A stretch of DNA of 64,000 nucleotides, from assembly GCA_964036045.1 (NCBI GenBank), contig OZ038389.1, forward strand, positions 36,722,912-36,786,911, given 5' to 3'. The translations under genes and the position numbers were made by a program. Positions 22,335 through 32,973 of this stretch are shown piece after piece (positions within the stretch are counted from its first letter, which is position 1; each line of letters begins with the position of its first letter). Below the pieces are notes generated by a model. The model made no database searches. It had not been told where the DNA came from and saw nothing but the letters and a program-made list of their open reading frames with translations. Origin of the DNA: Eutreptiella sp. 'Long Island Sound 2002' (taxonomy: Eukaryota > Euglenozoa > Euglenophyceae > Eutreptiales > Eutreptiaceae).

Positions 22335-23132
22335 AGAAAGGTTTATAGTGTTTTCAGCACTGTGTTTTTGCTTCTCCTGCTGCTTGTTGTTGCTGTAGGG
22401 TGTCCTGCTGCTTATTTTGGATGATGAAAAGCTTTTGTTTGTTGAAATACAGTAAAGCCAAGTCAATCCAGGATAGCCCAAGCCAATAGTATGCAAAGTG
22501 AAGAGGATTCAGGATCAAAGCATGAAGGGCTGCAGTGTAAACAGTGAAAGATGATTGGATATTCACAGAAACTGCAACTCAGGTCACATATGAATGCATA
22601 TTCACAAAGATAGCTGAAATGTTTTAGGAAAAGAGTTAGAAAACTGCCTCAGGATCACTCTCTCTCCATAGTGCCATCTTAGGAGATGTGCACTCTTTGT
22701 TTTGGGTCCCATATGTGCTGAGGTGGCATGGTATGTGGCGATGAGGTCACTGCCATGTCACATGGGATCTTCCTACTTAGCTAGGCTGACCAGGAATTGA
22801 ACCCAGGACCTCTCAAAAAGAGGTGCCCAGCCCCCTAGGGTGCATACCACTAGGATAGCTAAGAATTCATGGAAAAACATAGATAAATTCATAGGCTCTA
22901 CTTTAGGTATGTCAGTGCTCAGTCAACTCAGGAAAAGATGTTTTACTTCACATTGAAAGGGGATTAAGGGGTCCACTCCATATCCTGATTGGGTGTTTGG
23001 TTCCATAGGTCAAAATGTGTTATCACCACTTTTGGTTGGACCAATACTAAGATAAAAATGCATGGATACTCAGTGCATCTCTAATACAACTAGAGTATGC
23101 CTCAAAGCAATGGAAAAGCACTTTTTCTTACT
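22335..23132 (-). repeat. LTR-B, 5' LTR of B1
   Basis: 798 bp, reverse complement of 12365-13162 with few differences. The outer end AGTAAG abuts the CCTGG duplication at 23133. Confidence 0.9.
22776..22863 (-). other. tRNA-like sequence in LTR-B (B1)
   Basis: Same 88-nt tRNA-like sequence as at 12634-12721, with the 8-bp closing stem and B-box intact. Confidence 0.6.
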
Positions 23133-23137
23133 CCTGG
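23133..23137. repeat. B1 target-site duplication, direct copy
   Basis: CCTGG between the B1 LTR outer end and resuming B2 gag; partner CCAGG (inverted) at 13163-13167. Confidence 0.75.
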
Positions 23138-25033
23138 CTATGCAACCCTGAGTGGGTTGAGGAGAGGACCTGAATCTCTTGGTGGCAGGAGTAGAGGATC
23201 GGGAAGATCCTCCAACAGGTCCCTGACGCGGTCGGAGATCAACGAGGTGCTCCGAGGAGCCACTTCAAAAATCGTGGGCGACCTCACTCAAGAGATCCGA
23301 GAGAAGCTGGAGCCCCTGATGATCCCGCCCCAAGCGTCACCTACTACGGTGGGAATGTCACCCCACCGAGTACAGGCTAACCACCTGGCGGCAGGGTTGA
23401 CAAATATTCCCGGGAGCCTGAGGAGCAGACCGATGCCGACTCCTGCAGCTATTCCGAGAAGTCCTTTCGTGCCGAGAACGGCCCAGCCGCCCTACAGCCA
23501 CGTGACGAACTCGACGAGGGCCGAGCTGGACCGGCTGGGGCTAACAGCCTTGAAGGCTATGGTGGAGGTAGAGCCTTATGGCTCTAGTGATCTAGGCGGA
23601 GACCCCTCCGACGATGAGCCGCCGTCGATGACTTTGGCTTCGCCATCAGAGGACGATGACCCGGAGGACCCCGAGGACCCAAGGGGTAAGAAGAAGAAGA
23701 TGAAGAAGAAGAAGACCTGACGCCCTGAGGGACGCAGGTCTCAGGAGGCGAAGGCTATTGCCACCTCCATAATCGTGGTGAACCTGCCTGAGTTCACAGG
23801 CAAGGACCTCAGCGAGTTCGCTGAGAATTTTGGCCGGTTCCTACGACTGACCGGCCAAACCCACGCTAGTGGGCGAGTGAAGTGCGATCTGCTCCTGCAG
23901 TGCTGCAAGACCAAGTACCTGGAGAAGCAGGTCAGGCAGATCGTGACTAACTCCGCCACCTTTGCCGATGTGTTGGTTGCCCTGGAGAGGCAGTACCCGA
24001 CCTACGAAACCGACCTCTCCATCAGGGCCGAGATCCAGAACCTGCCCGTGCTGCCCAACAACCCCAAACCTGGCAGGGTATCTGAGCTGTTGGCTGACCT
24101 GGATCACTGGGCTGGACGACTGACGCCCGGTTCCTACAGCAGCGAGGACCTGCTGTTCTGGTTGGTGGCCAAGCTCCCCCGAGAGCTATGGGACGAGTGC
24201 CGTTCGACGGCGGAGCGCAAGGCTAGATCCCTCCGCTACGAGGATCTATGCGTGCTACTCCTGGAACTGGCGCTGGAGAAGGAGAGCGACCAGCACTTGA
24301 ACAACTACCGTCCTGGTGGTGGACGTTCTGGAGGCCATGGCAAAGGGTACCAGGGGTCCCGACCTGGGCAGGGGACTACCCCCAAACACGCCCAGCCCAG
24401 ATGATGGAGAACGTGAAGGAGCTATTCTGGTGTGATGCCAGAGACGAGCAGGGCCACCTGCAGCACGCCCCTGACTGCGAGCAGCAAGACTGCTTTGTAG
24501 TCCAGGGGAAGCAGCAGGAAAAGAACACCGGCGCCAAAGCGAAGCTGCTGGATCATTACAGGTGCACCATCACGTGTGCATTCTGCGGGAAGCGGAAGCA
24601 CTACGAGGATGAGTGCTACCATAAGCAACGCCTATCGGCGAAGCTTAAAGGTGAAGATCATGGCAAAGGCTCAGGCAAAGGTGGAGGCAAAGGCAAAGGC
24701 AACGACTCCGGCAAGGGCAAGTCGAAAGGACGTGGTCAAAGGCAAGACAAGGGTCAAGGTGGACGAGGAGGAGGCGCTAACCGCCAGCCCGACAACAAGA
24801 ACAAGGACAAGAACGGAGGCAACCCCAACCCTAATCCAGGGAGGAACTCCGAGCCCTCTGGAGGGCAGTCTGGTCCTACCACACGCTCACAAACGCAGGC
24901 CCAGCAAGAACAAGGAGCCAAGCGTGAGCATGAAGGTGGTGATGACGGCAACGCTAAGAAGAGGAGCCGTTTCATGAGGATGGCCCGCAAATTGCGGAAC
25001 AAGGGGTTCGAGGTGACCTGTCCCGCGGAGTTC

Positions 25034-25036
25034 TGA
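25034..25036 (+). other. gag/pol boundary stop codon TGA (B2), pol in frame
   Basis: TTC TGA CGG GGA; protease follows in frame with LDTGATISIV about 27 codons later. Homologous to the stops in B1, C and A. Confidence 0.6.
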
Positions 25037-28000
25037 CGGGGACGCTCTGGTGGCACCCAAGACCTGGTGTTTTGGGTACGTATCCGACTAGGGGGACGCG
25101 AATACCTGGGGGTATTGGACACTGGCGCCACCATATCTATAGTGGCCAAGAAAATTTTACCTTGTGGGAGCCTGAAGAACACCATGACCACCGCTGCTAT
25201 ACGTATGGGGGATGGACATGTGGTGCACAGCTGCGGGGACTGTGAAGTGGAGGTACCTATGGGCTCCCGGACTATCGCCCATCGGTTCTATTTGATGGAC
25301 ACTGAGGCCTTCGACTTTGTACTGGGTACTGACTTCTTCGTACAGCATTCCCAGATACAATCCCTGACGCTGCAAGCGCCCTACCTCCTCTACGTGGACC
25401 ACGGCAGTGGCAGAGAGTCTGTGCCACTGGAGCAGTCGGAACATACCTCGAGTTACCTGTGACTATCGAAGGAGGAGCCCTCGAACATGATGGCGGCCTC
25501 CAAAACTGAGGACTATCAACTATTGGGGGAAGTCCTAGACCAAGGTCTGAAGGAGTTGGGTTACTCTCGAGAAGACCTGAGTGTGGAGTTGTTCGCCAGC
25601 GACAAGCAGCATGTACTGGACCTTTACTGCAGCAAGGGGAAGAACTGCAGCTACAAATTTTACTGGTCCTCTTTCGGGATGGCCTACGGGAACCCCAGGT
25701 TCAGTGAACTGGGGAAGGTGCTGACCAAGGTGGCCTTGGAACGTTCCCGTATGGTCCTGTGTTCCCCCGATTGGGGAGCCCATGGGGGCAACGAGTACTG
25801 GCGAAACCTCCTGGACAGGCTGACTATCAGCTCTGTTCGTTTGCCTGATGAGGCCATCTACATGCCTCAAGGACGCAAGACGCCTATTGGGAAGCCCGGA
25901 TGGGGGAGTATGCTTAGCTACTACTATGCTTACCTCCATTCCCTGGGAGGATCTGGACCCGACTCTGGTCCAGGCTATACAACGACAAAGCGATGGACTC
26001 GCCTTGGGTGACTTGAAGGATCGTCTACGACCTCAAGATGCTGTTGAAACTACACCCGGAGGAGATGAGTACGTCGTGACTGACACCAACGCCCCCAACT
26101 CTCCCTGTCATGTACCTGTTCCTGATGGAGTCTCTGAGTGTGGACTATCTGAGCTACCTAGCTCTATCCACTCAGAAGACGAAACTGAGCACGACGCCTT
26201 CTTCGTGCAGACCTGTGTGGAGGAAGTGGAGAACGCCGAGTACATCGCCCCACTGAAACCCCTACTCTCCATGAGTGTGGAAGACCCCGTGGACGAGGAG
26301 CTTGACCCTAGATCCAGGCTCAGGGAGTATGTGGATTCCAAGAGGAAGTTGGTGGCGAAAAAGCTAGGCTACGCGAAGCCCCCCGCAGCTCATGGCCACT
26401 GAAGCAAGGACGTACGGGAGACCTATCCCAATTGAAGGAGGACCTCGAACAGAAGATCACCACCTGGCAAAGGGAGGTAGATCTTAAGCTCATGAAGAGC
26501 GTGTGGGGCGCCCATGTGAGGACCCGAGAGGAGGACGACCTCTCGGAGGAATGTGTATGTGAACCCCCTCGAGCGTGCCTATGTTGCCATCGTCCACCGG
26601 AGATGGTTGAACAAGACCTTCTATATGCCTACCAAGGGCTGAAGGAAACTACCACGGGCGAAGAGTCGGTGGAGGACCACCTCCCGACGTCTATTACTCA
26701 GAGGGCAAGCAACTTACACTCTGACGAGGACATGGAGGACAAGATCAAGATATTGGACCCGCGGGTACAGAAGCTTATAAGGACCTATCTGGAGGTGTTC
26801 GGAGAACTACCCCCTCCAGCCTCATGTGACAAGCTGGTACAGATGGACCTCAAGCTGAAACCCGAGTTCGTGGGTCACAAGATCCGGAGGAGACCCTATC
26901 CAGCTGCTAAAGAGCAGGCCGACGAGATTGAGCGACAGATACAAGAATGTATCGACGCTGGCCTAGTCCTGGAGTACAAGGACAGGGACTACCCCCTACA
27001 CTGCAGCCCCTGTTTCCTGTTGGCTAAACCTGGGTCTACAGCCAAACGGCTGGTAGTGGACTACGGAGAGCTGAACAAGAAGACGCTGAACCACTCAGGG
27101 TCCTTTCCCAATATGGAGTCTACCCTGGAGAAGGTAGCCTCCTGGCGCTACAAGACCAAGATGGACAAGCGAAGCGGATTCTGGCAAGTGGACCTGACGC
27201 CCAACGCACAGGAACTACTGGCCTTCATCACCCCTCAGGGGAGGGTGTTCAAGTGGAAGGTCATGCTGTTTGGCGTGGCTAACGCACCCGCTCTATTCCA
27301 AGAGCTGATGAACAAGATCTTGTCCATCCTACGAAGGAGACCTAAGGTGCAGGAGCTCATATCCCGTGGTGCCCAGATGGAGGCTCACATCGACGATGTA
27401 TGCCTCGGGACCAATACCGGGGAGGATCACCTAATCCTCTTGGGTGAGTTCTTTGCGGTCTGCCAGGAGAACCACACACGATTCAAGCTGGAGAAGTGTG
27501 AGTTCATGCAGGAGACCATGCAGTACTTGGGGTTTGACGTTGGCTATGGGTGGTGGACCCCAGCGGCCTCTAAGGCCAAACCCCTGATGGATGCCAAGGT
27601 ACGACACGAAGACCCCAAGAAAGGACTTCATGATGTACGCAGTTTCATTGGGGCGTGCAACTTCTATCGCCGCCACATCAAAAACTTCACCTACACCAGC
27701 GCCGTTCTGACGGACTTGATCAAGAAGAGTACTACTTGGCGCTGGGGCCCACAAGAGCAACAAGCGTTTGACGAGCTCAAAGACAAAGTAGCCAACGCTA
27801 AGTGCTTGGGCATGCCTAGGGCACAAGGGGAGATTATCCTGGTGACCGACGCCAGCAATGTGGGCGGTGGTGGAACGTTGTTCCAATGGCAAGCACTAGA
27901 GAAGGAGGAGTTCGACTCGGCCATTTCCCAATCGGGGACGGAAGGTCTCAACCGAGATGGAACCCTCAAGCACAGCTACCCTGACGACAAGTGGGTCCTA

Positions 28001-29962
28001 GTACCTCTGGGCCACTGGAACTGGAAGTGGAACCAGGCCAGGGGGAACTACTCCACCTATGAGCAGGAATTGCTCGCGGGTATGCTGGTGCTATCCTCAC
28101 AAGCAGGACTGTTGGGGAGTAACCCTGTGGTCTGGCTGTGCGACCAAGAACCGGTCAGCAGTTTCCAGAAGGGTCCCCCACCTGAGAAGGCCAAGCTACG
28201 GCGCTGGTGGACCTACCTCAGTCAACTACGGCTGACGGTACACCATATCCAGGGAGTGAAGAACGAGTGTGCTGACTACATCAGCCGCAACAACTTCGAC
28301 GCCCTGATTGGTGCCCGGTCTGAAGCGCTGGCTAAGGAGGCGCTCAGCCGTATGGATTTCCACTTGGACCTCAACATGACGATGATACGCCCCCTGGATG
28401 GACTCCAACAATCGGAGTACCTGAAGGAGTTCGGGGATATCTACAAGCGCCTGGAGAAACGCCTTGAACCCCTCCTGGTCAACCAAGACCAGTGGAAGCG
28501 GGACAAGAGCTACCTATGGCACGAGGACCGTATTGTGGTGCCTAGTGACCCAGTCCCAGTGCTGATGAAGTGGACCCATGAGTCCAGTGGTCATGTGGGT
28601 GCTGACCGCACCCTGAGGCTGTTCAAGCAGTGGTTCCACACTACGTGGACTGACGACCAACTGCGGAAAACCTTCCAGCCTATCGTGGACAAGTGCCCGT
28701 GCAGGTCCTGTAAACCAGGGGATATCAGGGACAGAGGTCTCTACTCGACCCTGCCCATCCCTCACTGTGCTAACAGTGTTCTATACGTGGACTACACGGA
28801 GATGCCGAAGTTCGGGGGCTATGACTTCGCCCTCCTGGTAACCTGTGGGTTGACCAGGTTTACCAGGGTGTTCCCATGTACCAAGCACATTACCGGGGAG
28901 GAGACTATCAAGATACTCCTAGAGGAGTGGTTTTGTGTCTATGGGGCGCCCAAGGAGATCAACTCCGATGAGGACGTACGAGTACGCTCAGATACTGGCT
29001 TGTACAAGAGGGTCCTGAGATCCCTCAATGTCCAGGTGTCTACGGGGATTCCCTACTCTCACACGAGCAACCCCCTATGTGAGCGACAGATCCGTGTCCT
29101 CAAGGAGAACGTCAGGATATGGTGCAAGACTGAACGCACCAGAGACTGGGTGAGACTACTCCCCGTCATATCCTTGATGATGAACTCCCAAGAGAGTTCA
29201 GCTACTGGCTACTCGCCCCATGAGCTATTCCTCGGGCGCCCGGCATGGTTCCTACATGCCCCCTATCCAGAGGACACCCATTCTTCTGTGGGTGAATGGG
29301 TCCAAGAGCAACAAGCGAAGGTGGACAAGGCCAAGGCTATGCTCCAGAGAGTGAGGGAGCGTCAGTGGAACAAGAAGAACAAGCACCGAGTACCGGCCAC
29401 CTACCAAGAGGGGGACTGGGTGCTGGTGCACCACAGTCGACTACCCGCCTGGCCACGCTCTACCAGCGATGACCCATACTTCGGGCCATACAAGATTCTA
29501 TCAGTGGATGGACACCCTATCACCGTGCGGTGTTCTCCTCGTCTAGGGGGGACCCTGGTGTGCGCTGCTCAACACCTGAAGCGCTACTATGATCCTGAAG
29601 ACCTCTGTCGGGAGGAGTGGGAGCTGAACGACGAGGAAATCGCCGCTCTGGACCTACAAGGGGCTGCCAGCCCTATGGAAGTTGAAGGTGAACTCCCCGA
29701 CATGAACGCCGAGGAGATGGCTAAGGAGGGCTTCTACCTGGTGAAGTCTGTCCTACGCCACCGCTATCGCCAGGGTTGGCGCTTCCTCACCCTCTGGGAA
29801 GGGTTTGGAGTCGAAGAGGCCACCTGGGAGCCCTTCTCTGCATTTGTTCTACCTGAGGGACGCCTAAACTCAGTTCTGGTGGACTACTTGTCCCAGAACA
29901 ACCTTGGTGAGTTGCTGAGGCTCGCTGAGACGCTTGCCTCCAAGACTAAAGCTAGGGACTGA
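25037..29962 (+). pseudogene. pol: pol of B2 (best preserved): PR, MTase-like, RT, RNase H, integrase, chromodomain
   Basis: Protease LDTGATISIV at 25117. An Arg codon is TGA at 25460-25462. The methyltransferase-like domain lies at 25580-25920 (VELFASDKQHVLDLYC, NPRF, VLCSPDWG). Frame lesions occur near 25910 and 26385. From 26432 a 1,176-codon frame is intact: RT block LVVDYGELNKK (residue about 205), HIDD (about 320), RNase H VTDASNVGGGG (about 470), YEQELLAGM (about 543) and ADYISRNN (about 614). Integrase has an HESSGH / CPCRSC zinc site (about 716-756), core Asp in YVDYTEM (about 787), Asp in NSDED (about 845) and Glu in CERQ (about 884). A chromodomain (GWRFLTLWEGFGVEEATWEP) lies near residue 1120. 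The chromodomain would be expected to guide integration to chromatin. Confidence 0.9.
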
Positions 29963-32223
29963 ACCTTACCCTTACCTGCCAAAGCGTATGTGTGAGTGTG
30001 CTATTCCTAAGGTCCTGAGAGCAAGCCGCAGAAGTGGTGTCCTAATTATACCCAAGTCTGCAGGCTTGCTGAACCTGGAGGGTTGGCTTATTGATGCCAC
30101 GGGATACGCCCCGGGTCTCCCCTCCCCTAAGCGCCCAATTTCTGTGCTGGCGCAAAACCTTTGGGGAACACCCAGCGTACTAATCCAGGTATTGTTTTCC
30201 CTACCTATCTGTCTACTACAGGGAGGGCTGGCCAAAAGCTATGAAGGCATGAAAACGCCGTTTTGCTAAGTGGCCAAAACACTGACCTAACCACTGCCAC
30301 CGCCCACCAACCCTGCTAAAATTGCAGGAAACGGGTGGGACAGTGACACACGCACTACAGGTCCCACACACCCTACAGTGGCACCATCCTGGTGGGCGAG
30401 CACTGGTGCAACTGGCTCAAGCCCCCACTCAGGACTACCACTCCTACACACACACTCTACTGGGCGTTGCGAAGGAAAAGGTCTCGTGGGTCCTAGCGAC
30501 CCTCCTGTGAAATGACAAGAGAACACAGCGCTACTAAGCAACTGTGGCCTAACAGGGGACGCCACAACGTGTTTCCCCTGCTAGGGCTTGGAGGGAAGAG
30601 GTGCTCTTGCGTGCACGGCGCAGATGTTGATGGAGTCGGACTCCCTGCTCTGCCACAGGCAGAGGGGAGTTACTTGTTTGTGTGATCTGCGCCCTTGTTT
30701 AGCAGGGCACGAAAAAAATGGTATGCTGCTGCACCAATCACCCTACCTGCCCACCTGTAAAACAAAGGCAAATGAAGGGGCGTTTGCGGCGGAGGAACCA
30801 AGCCACACTCCCCGTATTATACGGTTCTCAGTGTGACCTATAATACACTGTCCGCAAACACGCTGACGAATCAGCTACCCCTGTCAAGCAAGCAAGCGTT
30901 AAGGGACTCCTCAGGTTCTCTTAAAGAACGTACCGAGGAGCCCCTGGGTAGCCTAAACAAGGTTTACCGTGCGCACTTCGCGTGGCCTACCCTTTAATGC
31001 GTGTGTGAATGCGCGAGTATGCACCAGTGTCGTGGGCAAACCTGCCCATCTGATCCGTAATCACGAACTCCACCAGGGGGTGGCCCCACCTGGGCGTACC
31101 TACCTTACCTACCGCTGGAGAGTGAAGCAAGGTGAGAGGACAAAAGGGGCGCACGCGAAGAACGTTGCTATGCACTTGTGTGTATGTCTAATCACCCTGA
31201 TCTGACCGCTAATCATCTGCAATCTTTCTAATCAATCCCTTCTATGGCGTTCTATTGTTGTTAGCGCTGCTACAAGACTCGTTCACGGAGACACGAGACG
31301 AGCAATGTGTATGCGGCATACGAGACGAGCATACCTGTAGTTTATACCTGATTCATTGAAGTCTTTTTCTTTGATTTTCGAATTCTTGAATTTTTGATTC
31401 TTCTAATAGTGTGGGTGGAATCTGTATGTTTATTCATTAATGTGTGTCTCGTCATTTTCAAGACTACGTGAGTCATACGTTTATAATTCCATTATTTCTC
31501 CATTTTCCGGCGCTTCGCTAGGAGCCGCTCCTGCGCGCCGCCATTTTATGCGTATGAATTTCTGGATTTAAAAAATCCAGAGATGACTATAATTTCTTTA
31601 AAAATGTGCTTCTGATGCACAATTGGATTCTGCTCAGGTGTGTTGTTTCAGAAAAATTCTACGCCGTCATTTGACGGATTTTGATGTCGTCGCTTCTTTT
31701 TTGCGTGGATTCGTCCATAACTCTCCCATTCCTGCCTCTCCAGATACCCACGCGCAGCCTCGCTGAGTAGGCTGTGTTCGGGCCGAAACGCAGGTGCCTG
31801 GAGAGACTGAGCAGAACCAAGACCCCACCAAGGGGCAAATTTAATTTTCTCCCGACTCCCTTCGCCCTAAGACAGGTCACAGGTCGCCAGCAGGTTTACG
31901 AGAACCCATGCGAGTGTGTATATTGTGTCTTGCGTTGGGTTTGTGTCGCGCTGCGTCTTGGAGGGAGGGATGCACATGCACATGTTTTGGCATGCTCCCA
32001 TACTAACCCAACCAAGCCACAGGAGCCCCGGCAGCGCCCTGAGCGCTGATTCTTCTGTAGGAAATGTTACAAACAGAGCAGCAAAAGAGCGCCAGCCATA
32101 GTGAGCGCCCATTTTTCTGTGTGAGGGAAACTGTAGGTATTTTAAAGTAGATGTGGAAACCAAGGAAAGGCCAAGAAAAATTCCCTTTTTCTTAAAATGC
32201 GACAGTGGTGGCCACCACAGCAC
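29963..32223 (+). other. B2 3' noncoding region
   Basis: 2.26 kb between the pol stop and the polypurine tract. No gene recognised. The first 1.15 kb is shared with B1, and parts with C 43,400-44,330. It includes an intron-like 3' signal (TACTAAT at 30178, pyrimidine-rich tract, TACTACAG ending near 30231) and the structured module at 30510-30960. From 31,200 to 31,700 the sequence turns AT-rich. Confidence 0.75.
30510..30960 (+). ncRNA. Structured RNA module in 3' region, B2 copy
   Basis: Helices visible: pseudoknot 1, TGTGGC (30543-48) with GCCACA (30561-66), interleaved with CAGGGGA (30553-59) and TCCCCTG (30574-80); long-range stem GGCGCAGAT (30617-25) with ATCTGCGCC (30685-93); pseudoknot 2, GCCACACT (30802-09) with AGTGTGAC (30830-37), interleaved with GTATTATA (30814-21) and TATAATAC (30839-46); hairpin GGGACTCCTC (30903-12) with GAGGAGCCCC (30935-44). 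The homologous element C region keeps each helix with changed bases. Role unknown (packaging, export, translation or 3'-end function are all possible). Confidence 0.6.
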
Positions 32224-32231
32224 AAGGGGGG
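32224..32231 (+). other. Polypurine tract of B2
   Basis: AAGGGGGG immediately before the 3' LTR; the expected priming site for plus-strand DNA synthesis. Matches the tract before the C 3' LTR (48095). Confidence 0.8.
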
Positions 32232-32968
32232 AGTAAGAAAAAGTGCTTTTCCATTGCTTTGAGGCATACTCTAGTTGTATTAGAGATGCACTGAGCATCC
32301 ATGCATTTTTATCTTAGTATTGGTCCCACCAAAAGTGGTGATAACACATTTTGACCTATGGAACCAAACACCCAATCAGGATATGGAGTGGACCCCTTAA
32401 TCCCCTTTCAATGTGAGGCAAATCATCGTTTCCTGAGTTGACTGAGCACTGACATATCCAAGGCAGAGCCTATGAATTTATCTATGTTTTTCCATGAATT
32501 CTTAGCTATCCTAGTGGTATGCACCCTAGGGGGCTGGGCACCTCTTTTTGAGAGGTCCTGGGTTCAATTCCTGGTCAGCCTAGCTAAGTAGGAAGATCCC
32601 ATGTGACATGGCAGTGACCTCATCGCCACATGCCCTGCCACCTCAGCACATATGGGACCCAAAACAAAGAGTGCACATCTCCTGAGATGGCACTATGGAG
32701 AGAGAGTGACCATGGGGCAGTTTTCCAACTCTTTTCCAAAACAATTTAGCTTTCTGAGTGTCTATTTTTTTTCGCCCTTCATGCTTTGATCCTGATTCTC
32801 TTCTCCTTGCATACTATTGGCTTGGGCTATCCTGGATTGACTTGGATTTACTGTAGTTCAACAAACAAAAGCTTTTCATCTCCAAAAACAAGCAGCAGGA
32901 AACCCTACACCAACAGCAAGCAGCAGGAGAGACAAAAACACAGTGCTGAAAACACTATAAACGTTTCT
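32232..32968 (+). repeat. LTR-B, 3' LTR of B2
   Basis: 737 bp, collinear with 12365-13162 except that about 100 bp (around 12890-12965 in the 5' LTR) is replaced at 32752-32775 by a short block, ctttctgagtgtctatttt, which matches the MITE-like motif at 3146. Ends gtttCT and is followed by the AGGGC duplication. Confidence 0.88.
32501..32588 (+). other. tRNA-like sequence in LTR-B (B2 3' LTR)
   Basis: Same 88-nt tRNA-like sequence as at 12634-12721; closing stem and B-box intact. Confidence 0.6.
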
Positions 32969-32973
32969 AGGGC
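32969..32973. repeat. Target-site duplication of B2, right
   Basis: AGGGC, matching 12360-12364. Confidence 0.85.

Larger units (their letters stand above)
13674..23132 (-). mobile_element. Element B1: chromodomain Ty3/gypsy element inserted in B2 gag
   Basis: Reads right to left: LTR (23132-22335), primer site, gag (22236-19749), pol (19748-14821), 3' noncoding region (14820-13674). The LTR outer end abuts CCTGG and B2 gag at 23133. Its 3' LTR and about 1.1 kb of 3' region are deleted. It is close to B2 and B3 in sequence. Lesions are two frameshifts plus one stop in gag, one frameshift and one stop in pol. Confidence 0.88.
23133..25036 (+). pseudogene. gag: gag of B2, C-terminal three quarters
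   Basis: Resumes from the middle of gag (YATLSGLRRGPESLGG). Contains a Lys-rich stretch interrupted by TGA at 23718-23720 (Arg codon in the other copies), the capsid-like domain (23775-24340) and, after a one-base deletion near 24395, the zinc knuckle CAFCGKRKHYEDEC (about 24579-24620) and Gly/Lys tail. It ends at TGA 25034-25036 with pol in the same frame. The N-terminal part is the inverted fragment at 13163-13678. Confidence 0.85.
12365..32968 (+). mobile_element. Element B2 (with nested, partly inverted B1), inserted in C gag
   Basis: LTR-B copies in plus orientation at 12365-13162 and 32232-32968, flanked by AGGGC duplications. Excising the insertion restores the C gag frame exactly. 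The B2 body resumes at 23133 in gag and runs through pol (chromodomain end at 29962), a 2.26-kb 3' noncoding region and a polypurine tract to the 3' LTR. The segment 13163-23132 is B1 plus an inverted piece of B2 gag. Confidence 0.88.

Noticed and set aside
30863-30869. Hammerhead-like CTGACGA next to the 3' structured module
   Set aside because: No GAAA or helix arrangement of a hammerhead nearby, and the motif is absent from B1 and C.
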